A DNA stretch of 64,000 bases from Erpobdella octoculata (GCA_963978895.1 OZ022247.1:21494862-21558861), one strand, 5' to 3'; shown: positions 26,701 to 40,646, counted from the stretch's first letter. The notes: generated by a model from the letters alone, not told the origin. Numbers and translations: made by a program.

Positions 26701-29700
26701 ATAAGCGAAGGTTCATTGCATCCAGTTTCTTCTCGGTTTTTCGTTCAACATCTGATAGCGGGATGACAATATAATGCATAGAATTGAGTTTCCACCACAA
26801 CATTATCGTAAGGTACTTCTTTCACGTTTTAAATGCTTGGTTGCATGTGCTGACTTGTCTCGATTTTTAGCTGTCGATGACTGAGTCGTGAGATCTGATG
26901 ACTTGTAGGAGAGGACGGGGCTTGTTGTCTCAAGTTTTACTTTAACGAAGATGCACAGATCAAATTACAAGTTATCACCAATCTAAGATTTGTATAAATT
27001 ATGTTAATCACTCTAAAATAAATACCAAATATTATTAAAAATGTTGTTTAATGGCATGAAAAATTGAAATATATGAGCCCTGATAATGTGACTACTGGGG
27101 CAGGTTGTCACAAGTACGTTAAAGTCATTATCAAGAGAGTTTATAAGCTTTAATCCAAAACAGCACGCTACATAAATGTAAACTGCATAATAATACTTGT
27201 GACAACAAGCCCCTTACAACCTTGAATGTCTTTAATGTAGCACACATGATGTTATATTAAAAAATGCATGCATTTGATATTTGAATAAGGTCCTAGAAAT
27301 GTAAAAATAATATCGCTGTCAAGATAGTCCCAAAGAACGTGAAATTTACGAGTGCAGAAAAATATGCTTTTTGGTTATCAAAAATACTACTTTTCAATTA
27401 CGATGTATCTATTGAATAAAATCACGTAATGACTATTTGTAACTCGTCCACATTACATTTAAACACATTTTTGTGACTTAGATACACTATAAATGTAATA
27501 ACTTTTGCCACAGCGAGGCTGAGACAACATACCCCCGAGACAACTAGCCCCATCCTCTCCTGCTGTTATCAATGTCTTTGGTGTATTTTTCTTCTCGCTA
27601 ATCTACGCTTTCTTTTTTGATTAATGATTGTTTTTGTCATATTAGAATCCCTTTTGAAGTACCCTTTGACCATTATTGAATAAATCATATTGTTTTGTTT
27701 ATTAGTAGATGTATGAACAGAGAAATTTGGTATATATTGTTTTGTTTATTAGTAGATATATGAACAGAGAAATTTGGTATATATTGTTTTGTTTATTAGT
27801 AGATGTATGAACAAAGAAATGTTATCCAAATTTTTTTATTTATTGGAAGACGTGTGAGCAAAGAATTTTGTCAACATTTTTTGTTTATTATTAGATGTAT
27901 GAAGAAAGACATTATTCTTGACCTTACTTGGTTCATAACTCTCAGTTCACCAGACAAACAACTCTGAATGTGAAGATATTTAAAAGTAGTATAAGAAGTG
28001 ACTGTTTACAAACGATTTCATGCTTTTCGTGTTTTCACTGTGACAAAAATATGCTGATAATTAGCTAGTACTTCTATTTCTTTCATTCAAGACCAAATTT
28101 TTTTCCGTTTAATTTAATTCAAGTAATTTATGATCTTAAGAACCTTTCACTTTTATTCAGAGGACAAAAGACGATGATGATGCAAGCAGGTAACTAATGA
28201 CTAAAAATTAGATTGAGGTACTGAAAAAACTGTAAAAAATTACAGCTTATCGTATAGAAAGTTGTATCTTGTATTGAATAGTTATTAAACACTCTGTAAA
28301 TCGATATATATCATATGATGTAATTTATTAATGTATTATTAATTAATTTAATTGACATATGTTGCATTATCAACTGTTTAATAATAACAATAATCATATG
28401 TGACTTTTTATATTTAATTTTTATGGCCTTTTCCCATTTTTATTTATAGTTGACAAATGAATCTAGTTTCTCCCAGACAAAACAAGTATATTAACAACGG
28501 TTTAAAGCCAAAATAAAACCGCAGGTTTAAACACATACTCTAGGACAGTCTAAGTAGTTGGTTCTCTAGTTTTTTCTCCATTTTTGTAAGCTGTTCATTT
28601 GTTTTAATAACTTTGTCTTGGAAGGGTTTACCTTCTAAACCAAAAACTTGTGCAAGTCTGGTTTTGAGCTTTGTTATTTTCTATGACAATACTATTTATA
28701 TGTTCTAAATAGACATCTCTTTTTCAGACCATTCCACTTCTCCAATAATTTATCGACCATTTTCAAATACAAATCTCCAAGTGTTGACTGACATCAATAA
28801 GAGGTTTACAACTGTTTAACAAAAATGACCACAACAGAGATAGCATGAAACACAATCAGTTTCTGCAAGAGGATAGTGTGTATTCAAAGCTAAAAAATAA
28901 ATGACTCCCTAACTAATAATAATAGCTTCTAATAATAGTTTAGTAATATTAATAAATATAAGTTTTATTGAATATTTTTATACATTACATAACACATGCT
29001 TCTATTACAAATACAAGCCATGCTGGTTAGATTAAAATAACTATTTCAATTTATTGACGCTAATGAACAGTGATTGGTCGATTTAAGGTTACGACGCGAC
29101 GGTGCTGCATTTTCAGCGGCTGCAGCCTCAATAAAGCAAGACCATTTACACCTTTGCTCACCTGCATTCCACAAATTCTTAACCCAAGGTTCCCAGAGGT
29201 AGACAATTCGCACTTCTTTATCTGACTGAGCCTCTTCTGCTCCGTGGCGTCATCCCCGTGCTGCCTCGTTCCCATCTTAAGGTCAAGGATACATGGACAC
29301 TGCATGTTCCAAGTCAAGTTCTCCAATAAAATGAATTCTGTTAAACAAACTTAAAAAAATAAATTCATATAATTAAAATTCTGAAACATATTTGTTTTAT
29401 TCCATGAGAACATATTAATATAGTGATTTAACAGAGAAGTTCTGCTATTTCATGATGGCTTCTCCAGTAACATAAAAATCATACAAACATTTCAAAGAGA
29501 CCTGTAAACAATAAAGGATCATTCATACTTTACGTACACACCGGGGGTCATGCTTCAAACGAATGATCTGCACAAGCATGCATAAGTGCATACGGGGAGG
29601 GAGGGGGTTATTCCATAATATCCGTAAGTACGCAAAAATTAAAATGATATATCATATATTAAAATACATTATTTTCAATGTCTGGATGTACTGTATATAT

Positions 29701-32700
29701 GCATATTATGCATGTTAGAAATTTTCTGATAGGCACCGGACTTTTTGGCTGTACCCCCAGCCAGGAAAAGAAAAATTGTATAGCGATTGTATGCATTTTT
29801 ATACTGTGGGAGGAGGGGTTAAAGCCGCAGTGTGTATGTACCCATAGGGGGAGGGGGTTTTGAAAATGTACGAGGTGCAACAGCGGGGAGGGGTTGTCAA
29901 AATCTGTAGTTCATTGCGTACGTAATATATGGATGGCCCCTAGTTATATACTTGCTAATTCGCTAACAGTCCAACAGACAGATACATGCCAAATAACTCT
30001 TGCACAAGACCCGCTAAAAGATGAAATGGATTTGCAGGTTAAATTTTAAAATTCTATGCTTCCTTATACAGGTCTAATCTCTTTGCTGTTTGTCAACTAA
30101 TCTATCGCTGCTTGTCAATAAACTTAAACACTTGTTTTTCGTTGCGAAAACAAGATGATTTAAGTTTTTTAAAAATAATCAGCAGTAATCATACTGTTGG
30201 AGGTCTGTCCGAGCCCAGCTTGTTTTAATTTCATGAGTTGCTGCTTGTGGCACTGCAGGTTCCACATGTTTCTAGTGGTAGCATACACGTCGGTCAAGCA
30301 GTCTTTGAATATTGTCGGCGGCAGGGAAGAGCGACTGGCGAACCCTTCTATCTCGATGCTTCCGGTTCTTCTCATCCGGAATCTGGTCGCAGATATAATC
30401 ACAGTAACAAAAACCTAACGATGAAAACATTGCAATCAAATCTATCCTTAGACAATCGAACAGCACTATGAGAGAAACATCTATGGTTGGTTGGTGAAGC
30501 TCCTTGACTAAAAGTCTAATTATCGGGACCGATACTACCATGATCCTAACAATATTATGTTACATTAATAGTTATTATTTTAATATTTATAACAAATCAA
30601 GAAAAATAGAGACAAAACCTGTGCTGGCACTCATCGAAGCCATCATCGGAATCATCGTGTTTGATGGAATCAACGTGTAACTTGCAGTTTGCAGGACGTT
30701 CGCCCTCTCTCGGAGATCGCCTCGAAGTCAGAGATGGTAAAGAAGAGATATTGGAACTTTTAGTGAGAGGGCGAGCCATGAGTGTGATGTAACCTCTGCT
30801 ATCCTCGTGCATGTTCACCTCAACAGTCCCTGCATTTAAAAGGGCATACAAAATGATCATGGATTTCTTTGCTAATTTATATACAAACATAAATTATGTG
30901 AAACTGAGCAAGGATAAACAACCTTGCCTAACCAATTTTGCCAAAATATCTAATAAAAATTTGTAAATCTTTTGAGTTAAATTTCTATTGAACTAGAAAC
31001 ATGCACAGGCCATTGCATCATATTAAGTGTTTCAAAACAAACTAAACTTTCATGTATATAAATGGTATGTAAGTTTTAATTTTTTATAAATATCTGCTGA
31101 TGATAATTGCGATGATATACACTTTTAATGTCTGAAAATTGACAAGAACCACATTCTGTTCAGCAGATTTAATTTAAACAATTAAAATTAAAAAAATTAA
31201 AAACTGCTTTCAAGAAATGCTTCAACAGTGACAAAATTTCACAGCTAAATCGTATCCTGGCAAATAGTAACCAGAGGATGTTTATATTTACCACGACATT
31301 AACAGTTTTTTTATATCATTATCACTGCAGACACCCCAAGAAATCCGGACAAGTGAAAGTTAATAAAAGCATATAAAGGCATTAGTAGCAGTCAACTCCA
31401 TTTCACCAGTACAAAAAATCAAACTTAACCATGGAGTGAAATTGTCTCTCTTATTATCTTTTTCTCCAGTAATTTTTTCCAAGAGTTAGGAAGGGTTATA
31501 AAAAGATTACATAAACAGGCTTGTCTAACATATGTCATAAATTTGTTTTAATAAAATTAGCGTTAATTAAGTTGGGGATCTATTTTAACTTCAGTTATTT
31601 ATGAAAATAAACGTTGGTTTCATTTATACTTTAAAATTTAATTGTAAAACTTTCTATCTATGTTTATCAAGATTAATGATTATATTTTATTCAAATAAAA
31701 ATGTGGTGTTCAGCTTATGAAAATCAGCTAAGTGTTCAACCTCCTCCCCTTAAATTCTTAAAATAACTAAGTTGTAGTAAACACAGTTATGTATTATTAG
31801 AACTATTTAGCCACAACTCCTTAATCAAGTCTAATGCAGTTCTATTTAGTTTAAGAAACACATACAATGTGCTATATCTATGCTATTAGGGCAGCAGGAG
31901 CAGGAATAAGCCAGTCATTGATATGAAACTTCTTTCTCCAACCACAATTGCAATTTATCATTTTCAAGAAAAATGTCAACATTTTTCTAGCTCAGCCAGT
32001 TCGGAGTTTATGCCAGCGTCATCAGCGAGCCAAGTATCTTCACTACCAAGTAATCTAGATTTTGCTGATAGAAACTTGAAATGTTTCAAGGATGGTGGTA
32101 GTATTATTTGGATTAGATGATATAGAAACTAAACAAATACTTTAGTCTATTCTACAATTGCTTCATATTTGAAATATGGATTTCACTGTGATGTCGACTG
32201 CATTATCTGGCCATATTTTACACTTCTTGGAAAATTTACTATTGGCCAAGAACGACTGAATAAACGCAAACATACAACAAAACATATATATATATAACAT
32301 GTATCAATGCATTAATATACATAAATGTCCAAAATAAAACACTTGAACTCGGGAAAACTACATTAAGTTCTAAAAATAAATTTTGTTTTTTTTTAAAGAT
32401 TTTTGTTTTGGTTCCTCGATTTGTTTATAACAATGATTTAAATTCATTCAACGAAACTACTTTTTCGTCGAGCGAATAAACAATGTCCGACACCACTACC
32501 ATCTATATTGGATCAATGTTCATAAAATACACAAATAACCAAACTAAATATCAATAAAATTGTACATGTCCACGGACCATGTGACACCTACTAACTCGTC
32601 CAACATCTGTTTCGATATTATTTGTCTAATAATAATAATCATAATAACTCTAGGACCAAAATTTTTTTATAAATACTCAAAAATGCTACTGGTGTTCGAA

Positions 32701-34307
32701 AAGAAATTGAACCAGTTATTAAAATTAATCAATCATATATATTCATCTCTATGGCTCAACAACAGCTGCTAAATTTCAAAGGAAAACGCCTTCAAGTAGA
32801 GTAATTGCACGTAAAGGAAATCATTTCCATGACATCGCATAAAAAACAGCACGCATAACCACAATGCAGGAAGAAATTTCCGATTTAATCCAAGGAATCC
32901 TATATATGATGCATTTCCGATTTAATCCAAGGAATCCTATATATGATGCATTTCCAATTTAATCCAAGGAATCCTATACATGATGCATTTCCGATATAAT
33001 CCAAGGAATCCTATATATGATGCATTTCTGATTTAATCCAAGGAATCCTATATATGATGCTTTTAAAGAAACGTGGAGAAATTCACTCGCATAATACGTG
33101 TATATGTTGGTGCAGTCGATATGAATAAAATATCGAGACTGTTGGATTGCGATTGTTTGACTGACATACTTAATTTACTTTAGTCCACAGATGGCCTTGG
33201 CCAGTGTTTTGAAATTCAACAATTACTCATAAAACGCAGCACGATATTTGTCCACTCTAGCTTCCCTCTTACCACAATAGAAAGCCGAAACTACAAGATT
33301 ATAAACCATAAATTAATTATATATATAATTATAAAAATAAATTTAATTTTTTTATTTTCAGATTTTAACAAATATGAAATACATTTTAACTAATCATATC
33401 TATTGTAAGTTACGATACCAGGTTACAATAAATAAACAATCTCGTTAACCTTTATATTGAGGTGTGAACTCCTTCATTTCGTACGGCATGGTTTTATAAA
33501 AGTGATGTTCCCTCGGATTGAGAGACTTGCAAACCGTGTCATCGCTGAACCTCAACATCATCGAGTGACCTCCGACCTTTTCATTCAAACGAAATCAACA
33601 AAGTAAAATAAAATGAATATAAAAAAAATAAAATACAATAAATCCATGTCTTCTAGTGAAAATTAACTCCACGTACACTCCAGTATATAGCTAATTCGTT
33701 ACACCTTGAAATGCAAAGCCAAAATTAACAATAGCCACAGATAATACAACATATTAGGACACTTATTCGAGTGCAAGTTCAGCATGCAAAAGTTGTTGGT
33801 AAACAACACAAGTCGTTGACATCTGTTGACATTTGTTTAACCAATTAAACAGCACCTACCATATTAGTCTTTCGAACAAATGCTAAATGCTAATCCAGAA
33901 CCTATAAGCAAATGTGTCTTGTAATTAGAAGCAGATGTGTCAATATTGATTTTCAAATGAGAGTATTAAAGAAGCTTCAAATTTATAGCTGTTGCTGTTC
34001 TTAGTGGTTATAGTGTTAACATTTATTAAATAAATTGTTTTTACTCTCTCCATAAAACTGTGACCTACCTACCTGTATTTTACTATCAACTCATTACATC
34101 AGGTACAAGACAAATCGGCTTTATTTCGCACCAGTGCAATATTGAATCGTTCTTACGATAATGAGACACCAAAAAAGAAAACAACAAACAATCGCAATAA
34201 ACGAAAGAAAGTGAAAAGACGACAACCTGGTGAAGGTACGGCTCGAGACGCACGAAATCCAACTGCGTATCATCATCATCATCTTGCTCCATTAAACATT
34301 GAGGCAT
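23765..34307 (-). CDS. IP6K: Inositol hexakisphosphate kinase with enlarged last exon
   Basis: Six exons in minus-strand order: 34307-34227, 33576-33450, 30829-30619, 30382-30195, 29337-29162, 25210-23765 (TGA). Phases all agree; 742 aa against about 430 in human. Motifs in order: [44 protein letters not shown], then the family signature [16 protein letters not shown]. The last exon gives [10 protein letters not shown] (about 329-338) and the catalytic MIDFAHA (about 564-570). The enzyme phosphorylates InsP6 to inositol pyrophosphate (5-InsP7). Between YDG and MIDFAH lie about 220 acidic, Ser/Lys-rich residues with two Cys clusters (CSCKK and CRNCG); the human spacer is about 45. The protein also runs about 135 residues past FLEQLGEP. 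Start choice: [11 protein letters not shown] six codons in is an alternative. Confidence 0.95.
26265..26420. repeat. 34-bp tandem repeat, 3 clear and about 2 diverged copies
   Basis: Unit core GGAAGTAATCTATGAACAAT then CGGATATATTTGT, in the long IP6K intron. Later copies drift (GGAGGCACTGTATAAATATT). Confidence 0.9.
26907..27561. mobile_element. MITE-like element with about 25-bp terminal inverted repeats
   Basis: Left AGGAGAGGACGGGGCTTGTT then GTCTC (26907-26931); right end 27537-27561 is its reverse complement with two mismatches. The GGGGC-GTTGTC phrase also occurs inside near 27100-27120 and inverted near 27197-27215. No ORF; no obvious target duplication. It lies in the long IP6K intron. 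Confidence 0.75.
27672..27905. repeat. About 47-bp tandem repeat, 3-4 copies
   Basis: Unit contains TTGTTTTGTTTATTAGTAGA, then TGTATGAACAGAGAAATTTGG. Three close copies are followed by diverged ones to about 27905, in the IP6K intron. Confidence 0.9.
28540..28787 (-). pseudogene. Unrecognised coding-like fragment inside the IP6K intron
   Basis: On the minus strand, two adjacent stretches look like protein. 28787-28692, after a CAG, reads [18 protein letters not shown] and onward. 28680-28540, after TCATAG, reads [18 protein letters not shown] and then a Lys/Glu-rich helix to a stop, 46 residues. No usable donor of the right phase joins them. I do not recognise the family. It may be a decayed gene copy, an exon of a nested gene or chance. 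Confidence 0.3.
29540..29950. repeat. Repeat-like, G-run-rich intron segment with dispersed motif copy 2
   Basis: Several GGGGAGGGAGGGGG-type runs lie near 29598, 29810, 29848 and 29884. Its right end (29922-29945) carries CGTACGTAATATATGGATGG, also seen at 11288. Probably an eroded DNA transposon in the IP6K intron. Confidence 0.45.
32876..33062. repeat. 37-bp tandem repeat, 5 copies
   Basis: Unit GCATTTCCGATTTAATCCAA then GGAATCCTATATATGAT, five copies with one or two changes each, in an IP6K intron. Confidence 0.95.
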
Positions 34308-37300
34308 TTGGAAAGTGATGTGCTGTGTGGTTAAAAGTGAGAACGACAAGAAAGTCAGTAAAAAAAACCCCGAAAATAAAGAAGATGAAAAGCTTACAAA
34401 AGGAACATTTAAAGAGCAAGAGAAATGTTGGACCCGGAAAATTAAACAGAAAAGTGCTTCCTGCAACTATCGAGATGAACACGGAAGCGATTTATTAACA
34501 AATAAAATAGAAGATTATCGTTTGAAAGTTCAATAAATGAAGCAACAGAAGAAAAGAAAGAAAGAAAAGCAAGAAATCAACTTTGACGCTTCTTGACGAC
34601 TGGAACGGCTGGAAAAAAGAAACGTGAAATTATGAGCAAAAAATAAAATTTAAGATTTTAATGTTTAAAGTTTTGTCAAAATCATTGTTAAAATAATTTA
34701 TTAAATCTGCATATTCAAATGATCATTAAAAACTTGACATTAGCAAGTCAAAAGCCATTTAAGGCTTGGTGATGTGCAGGTTATTTGATGAAGCTACAAT
34801 GTTGACATCCATTTACTTATAAGCTGAAGATTATTTTTCTAAATGGTCTAATAAAACAATAAACTTATTGCAAAGTATTTTGATCGAAGCATGAAAGACA
34901 TGCAACCCAAAGAAATTGTTGTATGGTTTAATTTGACTACTAATTTTAAAAAAACCATAGAAAATTACCAATATTAATTTAGTTTTTAAATTTACATATT
35001 AATTCAACGATTCAAGATTAAAAATAATTTTATTCTGTCATTTATTTACATTTTTGTGTCAGTTCTCAAAATCGTTAAATGAGATTTTTTCATAGTTTAA
35101 TCATCATTTCTGTTTTAAATTAAATAGTGTAGCTCAACATATTTATTAGAAAATTATCCCACGATAAGTTGTATGAGACAACAAATACTATTTACTGATC
35201 CATAGTTTAACGTCTAGAAGTGTGTCAAATTCGGAGCAGGTCTGCCAACAAGGAACGAACAGCAACAGTTTCGTACGGAGATGTTAGGTGTACAGCATTG
35301 CATTGCCGTGCAACAAAATCAATACTTTGTAGTTGTTTTATACAAGAAGCAGCATGTCCTTAAACAAACTCATCATGGCAATTACGATCAAAGAGTTGAC
35401 AATCGCTGCTGGATTATTGCATGGTACAATTAACTGTTTAATTTGCTTTTTGGCAGTAGAGAATGATGTGAATTTGCTTTTTGGTAGTGAACAAAGTGCA
35501 CTATAACTGAATAATTAATTTGTGGCAATGTGCAGAAGTAAAAATTCTCAAGAACACATTAAGTTTAATTTGCATAAATTCCAGTGACATTGGATGGGAC
35601 ATAAATCTTTTTTCAAAAAACATCTGATTCCTTATTATTATCTCATTTAATTTTACTTCATTTTAAATTTTACAAAAAAGTCATTGAATTTATTTTTCAG
35701 TGGGTTTATTAATTAAATTAATATTCGTAAATTGCCTGCTATTTTTAGAATCATAGGAGTAATACAATCACAGCTATAAACACCATGAAAAGTAATTACT
35801 AATTAAAACACTTAGTATGAGATTATAAACATTTTAAACAATTCTTTTAAATAGAAAATATATCATATTATAATTACAGAATAATAAAAAATTTAATGTT
35901 TTTAAAAAAAGCAGTGACGATGGTGTAGGGTTCGGGTTTGTGCTGTGTGTTCCCATGATACAAATTATTTCTTAAAATGAAACAAATAAAGAATAATTTT
36001 TTATTTAAAAAATTTATATGTTTAAAAAAATTAAATTTTATTATAATATTTGCTAAACTGAAGACTTTATGTAAGCCGCTCTGAGTCACCGAAAGGCGAG
36101 CAGAAAATTATGCTGAGCCAAACATTAAAATTATTTTGTTTTAAATTGATAATTTTTTCAAATAAATTTATAATAGAAACTAATTTTAATTTTGTGTATT
36201 CATTTCATTTATAACCTCAGTGTACCTTATCACTAACAACTGCGATGTAAATATTGCTTTAACGGGTAATATTTACCGTTTTAAAAGTCTCTAAATTTAC
36301 AACGAATTTTTTTTTTTACTTCAATCTGGTATAACATTTGTTTTCGTATGTTAATGTAAACAAATTTTAGGCTTTTTAAATTATTTTAATGAAAAAATAG
36401 ACAGGAACCGCTTATGTAAAACTTTATCTGATGAATGCTGTTTTTTCGCTAAATCCTAGTAAAACTTTTGTTTTCTTACGTAAGTGCTGCCACATTTTCT
36501 ACTTTTCGACCTATTTTAAGCCAAAAAAGGAGCTACAAAACTGAACTTTTAACAAAAAATGTTTTCTTTTCAAATTTTTTTAAGGTAATCTACGTGTCCA
36601 ATATTATTTGATTGCTTGATTACCATTAAGCAAGATATTATTGTCCCAGATTTAAAATAAATTAATTTAGTTCTTAGGATGCTATACTGGAGTAAATAAA
36701 AGATTACATAATTTACTGTACTTATACTTACTCTTATACTTCACATAATACTACTTATTTATTTATCTTAAATTTTAAATGAATCCGTTAATTATCTAAC
36801 CGATATTCTAAGTTTAAGTTCTTATAAGTTAGAATTCCTAACCAACCTAACCACAAAATGACAAAATCATCTGAATTTAACTACAGAAAACAACTTACAT
36901 AAAAAAAACTAACAACCAGAATCGATCAATTCAAGAAAACTGATTGTTCTTATCTTTTACTTGTTCGATTTTTCGTGAGCTCTAAAACAACCGAACTAAC
37001 AAATCTGCGTTCGATAAACCGAAGAAAACTTAACAACATGGAGAACTAGAAAACGAGTTGGATGCGTTCAAAATATTTAAGAAAAACAAAAGTGCTTTCG
37101 TCTAATTATTGCTAAGAATACAATTATTTATTAAAATATTTTTAAATATTGTAATTATATAAATCATGGTTATATCAAACTTGACTTTTTGTCTACAATT
37201 CTTGAAAAAGTCATTCTGATCCCTATATTCTAGATATATGTTCGGATCATCTACAGTGGCTTACACCAAACTTTTTCTTCTGCTAATAGTTCGGTTTTGA

Positions 37301-37360
37301 AACAAGTCATTTTTATAAACCGTTTTGATTAAACCGTTTATAAAAACATAATATTTTAGT
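34308..37360. other. Intergenic region upstream of IP6K
   Basis: AT-rich, no gene recognised. It should hold the IP6K promoter, but I see no distinctive element. Short open frames near 34315-34536 lack any family resemblance. Confidence 0.5.
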
Positions 37361-38642
37361 CAGGGACGTAAATTGGGGGGGGGCATTTGCCCCCCCCCCC
37401 TGATTTTCAAAATTTGAATTTTTTACCTAGAGTTTACTATATATTTATTTAATTTTAACTTTACTTAACCTAGTGATGATGCAATGCGTATTGGAATCCT
37501 TCTGGCGTGTATAGACAATTCGCCCCCCCTTGATTTCCAAAATTAATTTTTTTTTTACTTAGAGTTTACTATATAATATGTTAATTTTAACTTTACTTAA
37601 CCTCGTGATAATTCAATGCGTATTGGAATTCTTTTTGCGTGTGTAGACAATTTTATATCTTAGCTCGATGCTAGATTTACCAATAACTGCCGAGTAATAA
37701 TTTGTGTATCAGCGTTGGTCCAAAGATTAGCTGTTTTCTGTGCTAAAATACAATCAGCGAACTCGTGGAATTTTACCCTATTAGTGGTATTGATACAATG
37801 TTGATTTCCTCACAGCTGTCTACATCAAAGTTATTATTACCAATGCTTTTATTAACTCGTCGTCTCTGTTTCTCTGTCTGTCTGTTTGTTTCTCTGTCTG
37901 TTTGTTTCTCTGTCTGTTTCAAATCTTGCAATCAATTTTTGAGTCACTTCCTGATGATAGATTTTTTTCAAATTTTGCATACATGCTCAAAATAGAAGAC
38001 AATGCAATATTCAATTATTAGTTTTACAATAAGTCAATTAGTTAATTTTAATTAATTTCGATATAATTAAGATATTTCGACTTTAATATAAAATAAAAGA
38101 GTAATATAAGAAAAAATTGATTGCAAAATTTGTGTTTTAATTACATATAAGAGCATTGGTTTTAAAAATTCGTTTTTTATTTACTTGTTTATTACAAGTA
38201 AGTATTTTTCAAATTTTTTTTCAAAGACTTCCAATTTCTCTTCCCAAAAAAGCTACGGTCGTTTTCCAAAAACAAGGTATTATACCCAAAAAAATTTCAA
38301 TTGATACTCTGATGGGGGATGCATTTCCCCATCCCTCTCTGCTTGTACCTACATATTTATATAAATGTAAAAGGCAAGGTAATGTGTGTGTGAGAGCATT
38401 CGTTTATCACATCCATGACGCAGGAGCAATTTTAACAACATTTGGCATGCAGGTAACTTCATTGATGAGAAAATTTTGAAAAATTTCAAAAAAAATCTGT
38501 TATTTCTTTGACGTTTCATTGGCAAAAACGAGACAAAACTAAGCACAAAAAACCTGGGCAACACCGGGTAACCCTGTCAGTAAGCTATATAATGGCGGGA
38601 AAATTTTGCCTCCCCCTGGAAAATGCTGAATTTACGTCCCTG
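37361..38642. mobile_element. hAT-like non-autonomous DNA transposon, 1,282 bp
   Basis: Terminal inverted repeats begin CAGGGACGTAAATT at 37361 and end with its exact complement at 38642. They are flanked by a perfect 8-bp target duplication ATTTTAGT (37353-37360 and 38643-38650). An 8-bp duplication with CAGGG ends fits the hAT superfamily. No transposase frame. Internally a phrase near 37425-37480 is repeated near 37557-37620, and a Helitron fragment occupies about 38355-38580. Confidence 0.88.
38355..38580 (+). mobile_element. Degraded Helitron-like element nested in the hAT-like element
   Basis: It begins TATATAAATGTAAAAGG and carries a CAACATTTGGCATGCAGGTA block. It ends with the hairpin CCTGGGCAACACCGGG, then TAACCCTGTCAG before T. 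CTAG of the intact copies has become TCAG. Confidence 0.65.
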
Positions 38643-38650
38643 ATTTTAGT

Positions 38651-40646
38651 TATGATGAGCACCTAATAAGATGTAACTTAATTTGACACTTGAAAGGGAA
38701 ATTCGGTTTGAATGTTTGAAACCATGAATATGATAAATAGGACCGTTTATTTTTATTTAGAAAAATTCTTTGTTAAAGCTTCATCATTTAACATATATGT
38801 CACCATCTGGAGCTATTCAAGAAATGAGCGTGTCTACGAGCAGAAGATAAAAGAACGGATTCAGCTTAAAAAACACTAACTTTACTTGAAAATATTTACT
38901 GGGTGACTTTTCGTTGTAATAAGTTATGATTTTTTTCACTTTTATTATGTTGAGCAATGTTAATCGAAATTCCACGCTGTTTTGAGTCTTAAGTCACTTG
39001 AGTCAAGTGCATGCAGTACAAATTTGTATTTTGAATTGAAATTCTGTCATTGAAAAACGTATTATCTTATTTTCTATTTTGAAACCTTTGGTAAACTCAA
39101 CAACAGGGCATAGGCGTACTCTCATTTTGTAATATTCTACCACTTAAAATTGAGTATATTGGCTATTTCATTTTTATTGCGTAGCTAAACATGCCTTGTT
39201 CAAATGTAAGTACCCAAATTTAAAAAATACTATAAAACGCCACAAACTTTACAAAGTTTACAAAAACCGTTCCATTCAGGACCACTCTCTCCTAGTCAGA
39301 CTCGAAGGTCAGCTAGCTTCAGATCTCCACTGATAGGAGAATTTTTTTTTAGCAACTAAATGGAATACTGATTGCTATTGGGTAGAGATGTTACAGCGCA
39401 TTTGTTTGGTCCACAAATTTTTACCAACAAAAAATCCATCAAAAAATGTCACGGCAACACCACAAAACAACAAGCAATTTAAAAAAAATCATTATATATA
39501 TATACATTTAGGAAAACAGTTTTTTAATTTAAAATGACGAAAGTAAACGTATTAGTTTATAATAATATGGACGAGTGTGAGATCAGATCAGGAAAGTTTA
39601 ATGTGACACAGTACACCAACAGAATTGGACTTAAAAAGGTGGTGTGGAATAAAAACAAAAGTGCAGCAGCTTGTAACCAATAAGAAATGGCTGCATTTCG
39701 TAGCAGAAGACGTCACCAGTGGGGTGGGAGTAGGGGAGAGTAGAAAGCAAATTCAAAAGATAAAAATAAATATATATATTTGGTGTAAGGGTTTTTCTAG
39801 CAGCTAAAAGCAAAGAGGCCTTAATCAAATAATTAAAACACAATAATGAAGTTAACAAATTACATAACAATATATATATACAATGGTCTTAATCATGACA
39901 AAAGAAAAAAGTATTATTGTTATTATACAAAACATATACGTTCTAGGTCAATGATTGCAAAATCAAATCTCTCCAAATTGTACATTCTAGACCAAATACC
40001 CGATCCTATTCCAGTAAATCTATCAGATAATAGACGACACAGACAGAAAAACCGATGGATTTAGAGTGTTTATACGAAAGATGAAGAAAATGCACCAAGG
40101 AAAATTATCCACCAAGACTATAAATAGATTAGTTAAAACCATCCATTTCCCAAAATTATGAAACTGTTCAAGGTTACAAAAAAGTTATGAAAAAAATTTA
40201 ATGAAAACAATCTGGTTTTACTAAAGAAAAAACCACTGTCATTAATTATATTGTGGACGTTTAGAAATCAAATTTAATTTAAAACGCAACAAATAAAAAC
40301 CTTCACTATAAAATATGAAATATAAAAATAAATATACACACACATATATACATATATATATGTATATATACATATATAACTCCAATTATGTAATAAGCAT
40401 CTCCTGTACAAAACCATTAGGAATTAAGTAAGTATACAATTGCAATCGGATGAGTTCGGTTGCTAACAAATCCAAATACTGAAACCTTAAGTAGAAAACA
40501 AAATTTCATTAAACTCATTAAATAAACAAAAAAATAAAAAAGTCATTGGGTGAAAATTAAGTGAAACATATACAAAGCGATTCTAATTTTAGAACGAGAC
40601 AATATCGAGGTGTGAACACGTAACAGACGTGTGAATACGGAAATAA
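38651..40646. other. Intergenic region downstream of PCIF1
   Basis: AT-rich. A (TATA/CACA) simple repeat lies near 40328-40378. No gene recognised. Confidence 0.5.

Noticed and set aside
34315..34536. 73-codon plus-strand frame beside the IP6K start
   Set aside because: Lys-rich, no recognisable domain, no splice context; probably chance in the IP6K upstream region.
39534..39683. Small 49-residue ATG frame in the intergenic region
   Set aside because: No family resemblance, no neighbouring exon signals.
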